Shown here in pieces: positions 8,460 through 18,673 of a DNA stretch of 64,000 nucleotides (its first letter is position 1; every line of letters starts with the position of its first letter). The translations under genes were made by a program, and so were the position numbers. Under the pieces are notes generated by a model that was not told the origin of the DNA, searched no databases, and saw only the letters and a program-made list of their open reading frames with translations. The stretch lies in the NCBI RefSeq assembly GCF_000010345.1, contig NC_009663.1:868001-932000 (forward strand). Direction: 5' to 3'. This DNA comes from Sulfurovum sp. NBC37-1 (GTDB lineage Bacteria > Campylobacterota > Campylobacteria > Campylobacterales > Sulfurovaceae).

Positions 8460-11400
8460 ATGAAATTTTCCATAGACAGAGGTGGTACCTTTACTGATGT
8501 GTATGCCGAACATGATGGTCAAATTTATATAGAAAAGCTTCTATCTGTTGATCCTGCCAATTATGATGATGCCCCAAGGGAGGGGATTCGCAGGCTTCTT
8601 GGCAGGATCTCATCGGATGCAGTCTCTCTTGAGAGTGTTCCCGAAGAGTCGATAGAGTGGATCAGGATGGGAACGACTGTCACTACAAATGCACTGTTGG
8701 AGAAAAAGGGAGCGAGGACGGCACTGCTGATCACAAAAGGGTTTAGAGACCTGCTTGAGATCGGATATCAGAACCGTCCTGAACTGTTTGATCTGAATAT
8801 CAAAAAACCCGAAGTGCTCTACGAAGAGGTAGTCGAGATAGATGAGCGGGTGCTTCCCATAAAGGAGGGTGGCGGTTTCGAGGTCATCAAGCCACTTGAT
8901 ATAGAGTCTGCAAAAGAAACGATGCAGAGACTCAAATCGCAGGGTATAGAGGCATTGGCGATAGTGTTGCTCCATTCGTATCAATTCTTTGAACACGAGG
9001 AGATATTGGGTGAGATTGCCGAAGAGTTGGGCTTCGAGCAGGTGAGTCTCTCGCACAGAGTCATCCCCTCGGTCAAGGCGGTAATCAGAGGAGATACGAC
9101 TGTGGTGGATGCCTATTTGACACCACATATTCGCAGATATATCAACGACTTCTCCCAAGGATTTCGCAACAGGCTCGCGGAGACTGAACTGCTCTTTATG
9201 CAGTCTCACGGCGGACTCAGCCCTACAGGGGAGTTCAGGGGCAGCAACGCCATACTCTCGGGACCGGCCGGCGGGGTGTTGGGGCTTTCGTCGCTGTATG
9301 AAGATAAAGCTTTGATAGGTTTCGATATGGGTGGAACCAGCACCGATGTATCCCGTTATGACGGAAAGTTGGATTTGCGATTTGAGAGTGAGATAGCAGG
9401 AACCGTCATCCGCTCTCCTCAGTTGGACATTATGACAGTCGCGGCAGGGGGTGGCTCCAGACTCTTTTATAAAAACGGGATGTTTGTCGTGGGTCCCGAG
9501 AGTAGTGGGGCAGATCCCGGACCAGTTTGTTATAGGAAGGGAGGGTATCTCAGTATCACCGATGCCAATGCGGTATTGGGGCGCATCGTGCCATCACAGT
9601 TTCCAAAAATTTTCGGTAAGAGTGAAAATGAAGCACTTGATGTCGAAGCATCAAGAGAGGCTTTTGAAGCGTTGGCGGAAGAGATCAACAGGGATGTGAA
9701 AAAGCCTCTTTCAGTAGAAGAGATCGCTTACGGATTTCTCAAAGTAGCCAACGATACAATGTCCAAACCGATCGTGGAGGTTTCGGTTGCGAGAGGGTAC
9801 GATATTAGATCCCACTCTCTCGCATCGTTCGGGGGTGCAGGAGGACAGCACGCCTGTGCCATAGCGGAATACCTCGGCTTAGAGGAGGTGATCGTCCATA
9901 GATTTGCCGGTATCCTCTCCGCTTACGGTATCGGACAGGCGGACATCATACACAATGACCAAGTGAGTATCGAAGATCGATTGAGCGGTAAACTCCTCGA
10001 AAAAATAGAGAAGCAGTTTGAAAAACTCAAATCCAAAAGAGAGGGTGCTATCTTCAAGAGAGCCTTGCTGATACGTTACGAGGGTACCGACTACTCAATG
10101 CTTGTTGAAGAGACTAAAGACTTCTCTTTCGCGGAGAGTTTCGCCAATCTTTACCACAAACAGTTCGGTTTCAGTCTCGATCTTCCGTTGATAGTGGATG
10201 AGATACAGCTTCAGTCGCGTATCGTAACGCAGAAGAGCGAACGGCCGGTTGTCAAAAAGAGCAACTCTGCCAAAAATGCGATAGAGACTGTCAAATTTTA
10301 CGGCGAAAAAGGATGGCAGGATGCCAAACTCTACAGACTTGAGGCATTGGAGTGGGGAGATAAAATAGCGGGATCTGCCATCATCATAGATGATACATCA
10401 ACCATCGTAGTAGAGGATGGCTCCGATGCCAAAATCAACAGATACGGAGATGTCGTCATTTCACTGTCGCAGGGCAAAAAAGGCACCCAAAAGCCTGCTG
10501 AAGCCGTGCAGGGTCCCAATGCCATAGAGTTGAGCATCTTCGCCAACCTCTTCATCTCCATAGCAAAGCAGATGGGTGCCGTACTGCAAAATGCCGCCGT
10601 CTCCACAAATATCAAAGAGAGGCTTGACTTCTCCTGTGCCCTGTTTGATAACAAAGGAAACCTTATAGCCAACGCACCGCATGTGCCGGTGCATCTCGGC
10701 TCTATGAGTTTCGTCGTTAAAGCGATGTTGAAAAAGTTCAGCGGCAATATCCAGGAGGGGGATGTATTTATCTCCAATGCCCCGTTTGAGGGCGGTTCTC
10801 ATCTGCCCGATATCACACTCATCACACCACTGCTGAAAAATGGCGAGATATACGCTATTGCCGCAAGCAGAGGTCATCACGCCGATATAGGAGGAGCGGT
10901 ACCGGGCTCCATGCCCTCATTTTCGACTACGCTCAAGGAAGAGGGAGCCATTTTCACTCTGCAAAAGATTGTAGAAAAACATTATTTTGCACAGGAAAGA
11001 ATAGTCGAAATATTGCGAAGTGCCGGTGCGAGGAGGATAGAAGAGAATATCACGGACATCCAGGCTCAGATAGCGGCGAACAAAAAGGGAATCGATCTTC
11101 TCGAAGATGCCATGCAACAGCACGGTAGCAAAAAGCTCTCCTCCTATATGGAGTATATTCAGGATGTCAGTTTCAGGGCGATAAGCAAAAAGCTTGAAAT
11201 CATTGCCCAGAGAAAAGGCGGAGTCCTCGAAGCGGAGGATTACCTCGACAACGGGAGCAAAATAGCCTTGAAGATAACCATCAAAGGAGACAGAGCTACA
11301 TTTGATTTCACAGGCACCTCCGCAGAACTTAATGGCAATCAAAATACACCCCCGTCAGTACTCTCATCAGCCATCGTCTATGTGCTTCGCTCCATCATAG

Positions 11401-12053
11401 ATGATGATTTGCCGCTCAATGAGGGTTTGATGCGGGCAGTCGATATTGTTCTTCCTTCAGATTCACTCCTGAATCCATCTCCTGATGCTGCCGTGGTTGG
11501 CGGAAATGTTACCACTTCACAGAGGATAGTAGATGTCATCCTCAAAGCCTTCGGCAGTGTCGCCGCGTCGCAGGGATGTATGAACAATATTACCTTCGGC
11601 AATGAAAACTTCGGATACTACGAAACGATAGCAGGCGGAGCCGGTGCGGGGGTGGACTCAGATGGTGCAGGCTTCGACGGTGCCGATGCTGTCCACACCC
11701 ATATGACCAACACCCTCATCACAGACCCCGAAGTGATAGAGAGACGATACCCCGTGATGATAGAAGAGTTCTCTGTCAGAGAAGATTCAGGCGGCAAAGG
11801 TGAGTGGCACGGAGGCAACGGAGTCGTAAGAACCTATCGCTTCTTCGAACCGGTCACGGTAAACCTGCTGACTGAAAGAAGAGTCTATGCCCCCTGGGGA
11901 GCAAACGGCGCTTCCGACGGTGCAAAGGGTATCAACGAGCATTTTCATGACGGCAAATGGCATAGAGTGGAGGGGAAAGCGAGTATCAGAGTTAAAGCCG
12001 GGGAGAAGATACGGATCAGGACACCGGGCGGCGGCGGATACGGCTTGGATTGA
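8460..12053 (+). CDS. 5-oxoprolinase / hydantoinase, fused A+B type
   Basis: A 1197-residue enzyme joining a HyuA-like half (about 1-670) and a HyuB-like half (about 690-1197), the arrangement of ATP-dependent 5-oxoprolinase, which opens 5-oxoproline to glutamate. Visible markers are the phosphate-binding DRGGTFTDV at the very N-terminus, GFDMGGTSTDVSRYDG, SFGGAGGQHACA, and in the B half HVPVHLGSM, PFEGGSHLPDITLITP, SRGHHADIGG, and the terminal RTPGGGGYG. Length matches the fused family. No signal peptide, so cytoplasmic. It is monocistronic. N-methylhydantoinase activity cannot be excluded, but the fused form favours oxoprolinase, which fits the glutamate/glutamine theme elsewhere in the window. 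Confidence 0.9.
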   Translation: MKFSIDRGGTFTDVYAEHDGQIYIEKLLSVDPANYDDAPREGIRRLLGRISSDAVSLESVPEESIEWIRMGTTVTTNALLEKKGARTALLITKGFRDLLEIGYQNRPELFDLNIKKPEVLYEEVVEIDERVLPIKEGGGFEVIKPLDIESAKETMQRLKSQGIEALAIVLLHSYQFFEHEEILGEIAEELGFEQVSLSHRVIPSVKAVIRGDTTVVDAYLTPHIRRYINDFSQGFRNRLAETELLFMQSHGGLSPTGEFRGSNAILSGPAGGVLGLSSLYEDKALIGFDMGGTSTDVSRYDGKLDLRFESEIAGTVIRSPQLDIMTVAAGGGSRLFYKNGMFVVGPESSGADPGPVCYRKGGYLSITDANAVLGRIVPSQFPKIFGKSENEALDVEASREAFEALAEEINRDVKKPLSVEEIAYGFLKVANDTMSKPIVEVSVARGYDIRSHSLASFGGAGGQHACAIAEYLGLEEVIVHRFAGILSAYGIGQADIIHNDQVSIEDRLSGKLLEKIEKQFEKLKSKREGAIFKRALLIRYEGTDYSMLVEETKDFSFAESFANLYHKQFGFSLDLPLIVDEIQLQSRIVTQKSERPVVKKSNSAKNAIETVKFYGEKGWQDAKLYRLEALEWGDKIAGSAIIIDDTSTIVVEDGSDAKINRYGDVVISLSQGKKGTQKPAEAVQGPNAIELSIFANLFISIAKQMGAVLQNAAVSTNIKERLDFSCALFDNKGNLIANAPHVPVHLGSMSFVVKAMLKKFSGNIQEGDVFISNAPFEGGSHLPDITLITPLLKNGEIYAIAASRGHHADIGGAVPGSMPSFSTTLKEEGAIFTLQKIVEKHYFAQERIVEILRSAGARRIEENITDIQAQIAANKKGIDLLEDAMQQHGSKKLSSYMEYIQDVSFRAISKKLEIIAQRKGGVLEAEDYLDNGSKIALKITIKGDRATFDFTGTSAELNGNQNTPPSVLSSAIVYVLRSIIDDDLPLNEGLMRAVDIVLPSDSLLNPSPDAAVVGGNVTTSQRIVDVILKAFGSVAASQGCMNNITFGNENFGYYETIAGGAGAGVDSDGAGFDGADAVHTHMTNTLITDPEVIERRYPVMIEEFSVREDSGGKGEWHGGNGVVRTYRFFEPVTVNLLTERRVYAPWGANGASDGAKGINEHFHDGKWHRVEGKASIRVKAGEKIRIRTPGGGGYGLD

Positions 12054-12200
12054 TTAGGGATGCCCTGTATTGTCCTTAAGAAATAATTTTGCCAAATTTC
12101 TATATCATAAAATAATAATGTATTTTCTAATACATTTAGGAAAAGAGGAGGAGAGATTGGAGTGATCTCTCTTGGCAGTACCTGCCAAAAGGAGGAAAAA

Positions 12201-14609
12201 ATGAAAAAGCTGACAATAACACTGATGCTGTCTGCCGGATTGGCATTTTTGGCAGGATGTGGACATTCCGACAGTACACTAAAAGAGCCGACAGAGCCGA
12301 CATTGGCGGAAGCGATCAAAAGCTCCAAAGCCAATGAACTGGCAGGAGAAGAGGGTGCCTACATCATTTTTGCCCAATCGCGTGACGGTGCCACGATGGT
12401 GAATGATGTAGAGTCTCTCGATACGCTTTATGTTTTGAGTGCGGTAGGAACAGACAAGACGCATGTCTATGAAACAGATAAAAACATCAATGTCCTTGAC
12501 GACAAACTGGTCGATGAGCCCTGGATGGAGACAGAGATATACCATCCCGCCGATCTTCCCAATATCGATTTTGACAAGGCTTACAGTGCTGTCAAGGCTG
12601 TGGCCGGAGACAGGCCTATTGCCAATATTGCTGTTTTTCATACACTGGAACCTGAAAATCCATTGATTGTAAGCTATACGCTCAAAGGCGATACGGCGGA
12701 CTCCTGTGTGCAGTACCAGTACACCGTAGATACAGAAGAAGTGCATCAGACAGGTGCCGAGGTGAAGTGTTTTTTTGATATGAATCCGACTGAGACCGAG
12801 GAGTTGGAAAGCGAAGGATTTACCGGCGCTACTTTCAGCTTCATTCTAAAAGGTCTGGCTAATGGTATGCTGGGTAAAGTAGGTAGGAATGTGATGGGCG
12901 ATTTCCTTTCTCTGCTTGGATGGGGAGACTCCGGTAACAGTGATGAAGAGAAGACCCTTGGCCATATTGATAGCCAGCTTAACCTGATCAGCAGTGAGCT
13001 CAATGCAATAGAGGGTGAACTCCAAACTATCCTGACCGATATCAAAGTGAGTGAAGATTCTATCAAAAACGATGTGGACTGGCCTCGCGATGCGGTGACG
13101 AAAATAGCAACCGCTACACAGGATATGCAGCTGCTTGGAGAGGGGGTCAAGCCTGGAGAAGGGGATCGTACCAAGATAGCGAACCTGGCTGATGATATAC
13201 TCGGAGCACAGTACGATATCCCCAATCAGGTTATGTCGATCTATACAGCGATCGAGGGCAATCCTACACCGCTGTTCAGCAACTATGTGGATAAGGTGAT
13301 GCTGCAGCTTGCATATAATGACGACAGTAACCTGCAAAAAGCCTATCAGGGATTTGAGTACTATACTTCCGAACTCCTGAATAATCAGGTCAAAGGGGTC
13401 AACCTGGCGGTAGAGGCATACAAAGCCAAAGATGACAACGCCAGTGCACAGAAGTATCTCGACTGTTACAGAAGCAATCCTGACAATACCAGTGAATGTA
13501 ATCTGCTCTATACAGAGATAGGAGATATGGACAATAAAAACAGTTTTATTTACAATGCAGTTAGTATGATCCTGAAAGATGCACCTCTCTATGGAAAATT
13601 TTTGCCAAATTCGGCAGAATCCATTTTGAAGCGTGCAGAATTTTATCGTCAGCTAATGACAGGAACGGATCCTGACGATTTTGAGGTTCGTTTTTTTCAT
13701 ATCAGTACGGCTGATGTGCCGAAAACACCTGATGTTATGTATGCACGGTCAGCATTTGATATGCAGCATTACATACCTTGTCCGGCTTCAAGACATACCG
13801 TTACGGGAAGGGCTTATGATTATTGGGATGGCGATAAAGTCAAGTCAAGTACGGACTACAATGTAGTTGAATACAATTGCGGAAAGGCATATAACCCTAA
13901 GGGTGATTCATATGCCATTAGTCCCTGCAATAACGGTTTATGTGAAGATTGGGGAAATATAGAGGTAAAACGATACGACACTGGTTATGATTTAAACAGT
14001 AGTGGTACTATTGCCTATGGATTTCAAGTATTTACAAATGGCGGGCGTGTAGACAACCATTTTACCGAATCTTCTTCTTTGTGGAGTTTGTCCAAGGATG
14101 TATCAAGTCATAGCTCACTTTCGGGGGGAGCAAATAACTGGCCTGTAGAACTGGTTATTGATAACAATGACCTCGTGGATGATACAATAAATTCAAAGGC
14201 GGAAATTAATGGTTATTTTACTTACAATGGAACAGAAGAGAGACAAATTAAAATATGTTATAAAGCCAAATACTGGTTAGACGCTTCAGGTAAAGAGTGT
14301 GAAACTTGCCCAGGATTTACAAATGTAGCTGAGGCTGCATATAAGACTGGCTCTCATAATGTTACTGAAGGTAAAGCTATTATGAATTGGAAATATTCAA
14401 TAAGTGTGGAAGCGGGAGAAAGTAAATCTGGTCATTATTATCCTGAGCACACTATGACTTTTAAAGTTAAACCCGGATATAGGTATTATATCTATTTTGA
14501 ATTTTATGTAACGGCTAACCATAAGGATGATTCTGCTCCATTCTCAAGAGCCAACTTAGATGAAGTTGAATATGTTTATTTCAAATTTTCTGGTGGGGAC
14601 TGTGAATAA
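12201..14609 (+). CDS. Large lipoprotein of unknown function with Gly-rich hydrophobic segment and coiled coil
   Basis: An 802-residue lipoprotein: signal MKKLTITLMLSAGLAFLAGC with lipobox LAGC (Cys20). The start follows a strong AGGAGG site. After an alpha/beta-looking N-terminal part (about 30-210) comes a Gly-rich hydrophobic stretch (FILKGLANGMLGKVGRNV) and LSLLGWG. A heptad coiled coil follows (SQLNLISSELNAIEGELQTI), then a helical middle. The C-terminal part, from about residue 500, is rich in Tyr, Asn and Cys (CETCPGF, NCGKAY). The last ~700 bp are noticeably more AT-rich than the first part, as if of different origin. The hydrophobic-segment-plus-coiled-coil order recalls alpha-helical pore-forming proteins, but that is only a resemblance. 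I do not recognise the family. Confidence 0.75.
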   Translation: MKKLTITLMLSAGLAFLAGCGHSDSTLKEPTEPTLAEAIKSSKANELAGEEGAYIIFAQSRDGATMVNDVESLDTLYVLSAVGTDKTHVYETDKNINVLDDKLVDEPWMETEIYHPADLPNIDFDKAYSAVKAVAGDRPIANIAVFHTLEPENPLIVSYTLKGDTADSCVQYQYTVDTEEVHQTGAEVKCFFDMNPTETEELESEGFTGATFSFILKGLANGMLGKVGRNVMGDFLSLLGWGDSGNSDEEKTLGHIDSQLNLISSELNAIEGELQTILTDIKVSEDSIKNDVDWPRDAVTKIATATQDMQLLGEGVKPGEGDRTKIANLADDILGAQYDIPNQVMSIYTAIEGNPTPLFSNYVDKVMLQLAYNDDSNLQKAYQGFEYYTSELLNNQVKGVNLAVEAYKAKDDNASAQKYLDCYRSNPDNTSECNLLYTEIGDMDNKNSFIYNAVSMILKDAPLYGKFLPNSAESILKRAEFYRQLMTGTDPDDFEVRFFHISTADVPKTPDVMYARSAFDMQHYIPCPASRHTVTGRAYDYWDGDKVKSSTDYNVVEYNCGKAYNPKGDSYAISPCNNGLCEDWGNIEVKRYDTGYDLNSSGTIAYGFQVFTNGGRVDNHFTESSSLWSLSKDVSSHSSLSGGANNWPVELVIDNNDLVDDTINSKAEINGYFTYNGTEERQIKICYKAKYWLDASGKECETCPGFTNVAEAAYKTGSHNVTEGKAIMNWKYSISVEAGESKSGHYYPEHTMTFKVKPGYRYYIYFEFYVTANHKDDSAPFSRANLDEVEYVYFKFSGGDCE

Positions 14610-14628
14610 TACTGTGTCATTTTTCTCG

Positions 14629-14651
14629 CTCCCATCGCTCTTGCGTGGGAG
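14629..14651. terminator. Hairpin after the large lipoprotein gene
   Basis: CTCCCA...TGGGAG with an inner CGC/GCG pair and loop TCTT, 20 bp after the stop at 14609. It could terminate transcription or protect the mRNA end; there is no downstream U-run, so intrinsic termination is doubtful. Confidence 0.35.
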
Positions 14652-14766
14652 TGTATATCGAAGTTTGTTATGTGTAGTAGCTTATTTTTATAATAGACGT
14701 GAAGTATGCTTTACCTCAGGGACGGATAGGAACGAGTAAAAAAGATATTAAAATAAAGGATCATTT

Positions 14767-16425
14767 ATGGATGCTTTCAGACGCAGTTTTATCAGACTTT
14801 CTGTCGTTACGGCGGTAAGCCTGGCGATAGGCGGTTGCAATAACAGTGACAGCAAAGATAGCACAGTAAATGGTTTAAGTGTAATGCTTGATCCTGATAA
14901 CTCTATGGTAAAGCATAATGCTGAACAGATTGTTTTAAAATTTAACGAACCAATAGACCCTGAGACACTGGATGGTAATATATTACTGAAAGACAAAATA
15001 GGAAGTCTCGGCAATGCCTATACGGTAATGCCGGATCCTGCTGATTCGCATAGGCAGCGCGTTCTCATCAAACTGAATGACGGTTTCGGTCTGAAAGAGT
15101 CCTGGAAATATACAATTGCAGTCAGTGACCACATTAGATCAATCTACGGCTACAGTTTGCCTGCTCCGATTTCACTGGAGTTCGTTACTACCGGTAAAAA
15201 TCCTTTTGAATCTACAGAACCGGGAGAATCGAAGCGTACCAAAATCGTAGTGATCAGCGACCTGCATATGAATGAGCAGCGCGGCTATGAGGATGGCTAC
15301 AGTCTCTTTACGGAAAACGGAAAACTGCTGGAAGCGTTTCTTGAAAAAGTCAGAAGCAGTGATCAGATCAAAGAGCTTGTCGTGCTGGGCGATATGATGG
15401 ATATGTGGGTTGTACCGATGGCATACCGTACTTTTCATGATGATGTGGCCGATACGCAAGCTTATTTTCATAGCGTGGCAGAGGCAAATGTGAACAAAGG
15501 GATAATTGACAAACTCAATCAGATCGCTGATGAAGGGCTTATCCGATTCAGTTATGTTCCGGGCAATCACGATATGTTGTTTACCGAAGAGATATTTTAT
15601 TCGATCTTTCCGAACGGACACTGGCATGGCGGTACTGCCGGTACCGGAAGCTATACGCCTGCATATGAAACGAATGTTACTATGGAGCATGGCCATAATT
15701 ATGATCTTTTCAATGCACCGGATTCTGTAACAACAGAAGGAAGCATTCTGCCGCCGGGCTACTTTATTACACGTATCTATGCTACGGGTAATCTTCAATC
15801 AACAGAGAAATTGCCAATAGAGCCGCAGGCAACCGAGAACATAGCTCCCGAACTCATCTATACGACTGCCTGGGATATAGCCGTTGCTTCCATCAATATA
15901 CCAAACTTTGACCCGGATAAACCCCAGATCTATACACAGATAGATGACTACACACAGCTTTATTCATCCAATGATGCAAGAGATATCTATACAGAGACGA
16001 TAGCTCCTGACTGGAAGGAACGCCAGGAGAGAAATGGGGTAATTTTCCCAACTCCTGTCATTGTCGGCATTATGAATGGAAGCGGAAAATTCTTCTGGTT
16101 CGGTACACTTGAGTACTCTGCAATAATGCAGTATTTTGTACCTCAGGAGTCCAAAACCAGGATAGTCGTATTTGGCCATACCCATCACGCACTGCTCAAA
16201 AAAGATCTGGCAACACTTGGCAATATCTATGCCAATTCAGGAACATGGGTTGACAGAAAATACCTCAATGAAGGTGCCTTGACCGGCACAGCAGTTATAC
16301 TCAACACTTCTGCATCCAGCGGTTCAGACATTGACAGTGTCACACTTTATCAGGCGGTTATGGGCGATGATGAAAAATTGAGTTTGAAGCTGATTGACGA
16401 GGAGTACCTGGACAGTACAAATTAA
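14767..16425 (+). CDS. Lipoprotein metallophosphoesterase with N-terminal Ig-like (Big_5) domain
   Basis: A 552-residue lipoprotein (lipobox IGGC at residue 24). Residues 35-140 form a Big_5/SbsA Ig-like domain (VLKFNEPIDPETL, WKYTIAVSDHIRS). From about 155 there is a calcineurin-like phosphoesterase with all metal motifs: ISDLHMNE (DxH), LGDMMDMW (GDxxD), PGNHD, MEHGHNYDLF and FGHTHHALL (GHTH). It should hydrolyse a phosphoester at the cell surface or in the periplasm; the substrate is unknown. The PAP2 phosphatase follows 61 bp downstream, so the two may form a phosphate-releasing pair. Confidence 0.85.
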   Translation: MDAFRRSFIRLSVVTAVSLAIGGCNNSDSKDSTVNGLSVMLDPDNSMVKHNAEQIVLKFNEPIDPETLDGNILLKDKIGSLGNAYTVMPDPADSHRQRVLIKLNDGFGLKESWKYTIAVSDHIRSIYGYSLPAPISLEFVTTGKNPFESTEPGESKRTKIVVISDLHMNEQRGYEDGYSLFTENGKLLEAFLEKVRSSDQIKELVVLGDMMDMWVVPMAYRTFHDDVADTQAYFHSVAEANVNKGIIDKLNQIADEGLIRFSYVPGNHDMLFTEEIFYSIFPNGHWHGGTAGTGSYTPAYETNVTMEHGHNYDLFNAPDSVTTEGSILPPGYFITRIYATGNLQSTEKLPIEPQATENIAPELIYTTAWDIAVASINIPNFDPDKPQIYTQIDDYTQLYSSNDARDIYTETIAPDWKERQERNGVIFPTPVIVGIMNGSGKFFWFGTLEYSAIMQYFVPQESKTRIVVFGHTHHALLKKDLATLGNIYANSGTWVDRKYLNEGALTGTAVILNTSASSGSDIDSVTLYQAVMGDDEKLSLKLIDEEYLDSTN

Positions 16426-16486
16426 CCATTGGTAATAGTACTGTGAAAAAATTCTAATATTTTAAAAATTTATCGTAGAGGAAAGA

Positions 16487-17119
16487 ATGAGCCTGTTGAA
16501 AAGCATAAGAGAAAAAATCATATTCGTCACACTCGCAACGGCTGCACTTTATGTGATCCTGTTTCTGTTTTTCGATAGAAATATCGATCTTTGGATGTAT
16601 CACAATATGCCGGGTACAGCAGCAGAATCGATCGGGAAGCAGATATCGGTACTGGCTTCATCGCTCTATGTCAATATTGCTCTCCTGTGTGCTTTTGGAT
16701 ATATTGTTATATTTGATCCGGGTATAAGGAAAAAAAGTACTAAAAAACTTTTTTATATCATTATTACCGTCACTGTTGCCGTTATGATAGGTGAGGGATT
16801 CAAGTATCTGCTTGGGCGTTACAGGCCCATAATGTTCTTTGAACATGGTGAATACGGGCTGCACTTTTTTACTACAAAATGGGTGCTGAACTCTACACCG
16901 TCCGATCATACTATAAGGGCATTCTCTTTTTTTACCGCTTTGGGATTTTTGTACAAACGCACTATGCTTCTTTTTATGTTTCTTGCATTGATGGTCGGTG
17001 CAAGCCGGGTGGTTGTTACCGCACATTATCCCAGTGATGTGCTGTTTGGCGCCTTTGTCGGCATCATGACCGCTGTATGGATGCATGGCTATTTTTTTGA
17101 CGAGATAAAGGGTGATTGA
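16487..17119 (+). CDS. PAP2-family phosphatase
   Basis: A 210-residue membrane protein with the three PAP2 motifs in order: KYLLGRYRP (KxxxxxxRP), TPSDHT (PSGH-like, with Asp in place of Gly) and SRVVVTAHYPSDV (SRxxxxxHxxxD). About six hydrophobic helices. Family members remove phosphate from lipid pyrophosphates or phosphatidic acid on the outer face of the inner membrane. It follows the metallophosphoesterase and precedes the signalling operon by about 110 bp. Confidence 0.9.
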   Translation: MSLLKSIREKIIFVTLATAALYVILFLFFDRNIDLWMYHNMPGTAAESIGKQISVLASSLYVNIALLCAFGYIVIFDPGIRKKSTKKLFYIIITVTVAVMIGEGFKYLLGRYRPIMFFEHGEYGLHFFTTKWVLNSTPSDHTIRAFSFFTALGFLYKRTMLLFMFLALMVGASRVVVTAHYPSDVLFGAFVGIMTAVWMHGYFFDEIKGD

Positions 17120-17186
17120 GGTTGCTGTCAGGTCAATATTGATATCATAGTATAAGGGCCATAAATGAGAAAAGGGGTAATTCCTT

Positions 17187-17240
17187 ATGAAAAAGATTCT
17201 CTACGGAGCTTATCTGGAAAAAGGTGGTATAGAATGTTAA
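17187..17240 (+). other. Possible 17-codon leader ORF overlapping the next start
   Basis: An ATG-initiated frame encoding MKKILYGAYLEKGGIEC. Its stop (TAA at 17238-17240) overlaps the ATG of the next gene (17234) in a different frame. It could couple translation of the downstream operon, or be chance. No ribosome binding site of note precedes it. Confidence 0.2.
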
Positions 17241-18673
17241 AATTGATCATCCCGAGCTATAAAAAGTTTTTACCCCTGCTGAACAGCTTTGTCAATGTGA
17301 GCAGTGAAGTCTTTGATGTCCGGCAGATTCAGGATAAGATCGAGTTGTGTGCCGAAGAAGCATTTGTCTATATACTCCGGAATTCCTACAGGGATGAAGA
17401 GGGGGATATAGAGATATCCATAGAGATCAGTGAAAGATATTTTATCCTCTCGTTTATAGATAAAGGTTTGCCTATTGAGATATCTTTCCCGCAAAAAACA
17501 GCAGATGGCCTTCAATCTATAGACACCCAAACCTTAGAGCTGCTTCTGATTAAAAAGTTCAGTCATAAGGCTGAGTGGCTTAATCATGGAAAAGAGGGCA
17601 GGGAGTTCAAACTCTATTTTGAACTGCCCCAGCAGGCAATATATACTCTGCCCGAAACAGAAGATGATGAGAATTTTGAAGCCTCCATCGATGACATTGT
17701 GATCAAACAGTTTGAAGAGAGATGGGCAATGGAGATCTCCCAAATCATCTATGAAGCATATGGATACAGTTACCCCAATGAGGATCTCTATTTCCCGGAG
17801 AGGATCATCTCACTCAATGAAAGCGGGCAGTTGGTCTCGGTCGTTGCGTACGATACAAAAAGAGACAGGATCGCCGGGCATTATGCATTGGAAAGAGAAG
17901 ATCTCGGTAGTGTGGCGGAGATCGGTCAGGCAGTTGTAGTGCCAAAGTACAGAGGGCTTGGCTTAATGAAAAAGATACGTGTCAAAACCCAGGAGGTTGG
18001 CAAAGAACTGGGGCTTGAAGGTATTATGTCCAAGCCTGTGACAGTGCATCTTTTTTCCCAAAAAACAAATGAAGCACTCGGTGCCGTGCCTGTAGGAATG
18101 GGTTTTGGTGTTTCTCCCGTAAAGAAATTCAAAAAGATTGAAGCAGATTCTTCCCAAAGAGGCAGCTGCATGTACTACTACCTGCCGCTGAAGAACAGAA
18201 AAAGGGTTTTGTCTGTTCCAGCTAAACATAGAGAGGTGATAGAGGCGATCTATAGAGATCTGAAACTGGACTATTCATTTCAAGAGGAAGAATGTGATCT
18301 TAGAGAAAATGGTATAGTTAAAAGTTCATACGCTCCAAATTTTGAAGTAGGTTCAATTTTTGTCACAGAGACAGGTGAAGATAATATAAGTTATATCAAG
18401 GAAGCATTCTTCAACCTTCTGTTCAGGATGAAAGCGGAAGTGATATTGCTTTATATCGTCATGGAGGATCAGAATGTTGAAACACTGGTCTCACAGGCGG
18501 AAGATGAAAAGTTTTTCTTCTCCGGCATACTGCCCTCTTTCGTAGAGGGTAAAGATGTGCTGGTGTATGAGTTTTTACCTCAGGATATTGATGAGTCAAA
18601 AGTCGAGATCTATGCTGACAGGGCCAAAGTACGGGTAGAGTACATTTCAAATGAAAAAAGGAAAGCAGTATGA
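17234..18673 (+). CDS. HATPase (anti-sigma-like) - GNAT acetyltransferase fusion protein
   Basis: A protein of about 479 residues. The first ~130 residues are an RsbW-type histidine-kinase-like ATPase (ELCAEEAFVYILRNSY N-box; FILSFIDKGLPI). Residues about 180-300 form a GNAT acyltransferase domain with an acetyl-CoA motif (VAEIGQAVVVPKYRGLGLMKKI), and a further ~160-residue domain follows. The ATG at 17234 is preceded by AAGGTGG; an earlier in-frame ATG (17165) lacks a convincing site. Its last bases overlap the STAS gene (ATGA). Together with the following three genes it makes a partner-switching cascade. The acyltransferase is an unusual output for such a module. Confidence 0.78.
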   Translation: MLKLIIPSYKKFLPLLNSFVNVSSEVFDVRQIQDKIELCAEEAFVYILRNSYRDEEGDIEISIEISERYFILSFIDKGLPIEISFPQKTADGLQSIDTQTLELLLIKKFSHKAEWLNHGKEGREFKLYFELPQQAIYTLPETEDDENFEASIDDIVIKQFEERWAMEISQIIYEAYGYSYPNEDLYFPERIISLNESGQLVSVVAYDTKRDRIAGHYALEREDLGSVAEIGQAVVVPKYRGLGLMKKIRVKTQEVGKELGLEGIMSKPVTVHLFSQKTNEALGAVPVGMGFGVSPVKKFKKIEADSSQRGSCMYYYLPLKNRKRVLSVPAKHREVIEAIYRDLKLDYSFQEEECDLRENGIVKSSYAPNFEVGSIFVTETGEDNISYIKEAFFNLLFRMKAEVILLYIVMEDQNVETLVSQAEDEKFFFSGILPSFVEGKDVLVYEFLPQDIDESKVEIYADRAKVRVEYISNEKRKAV

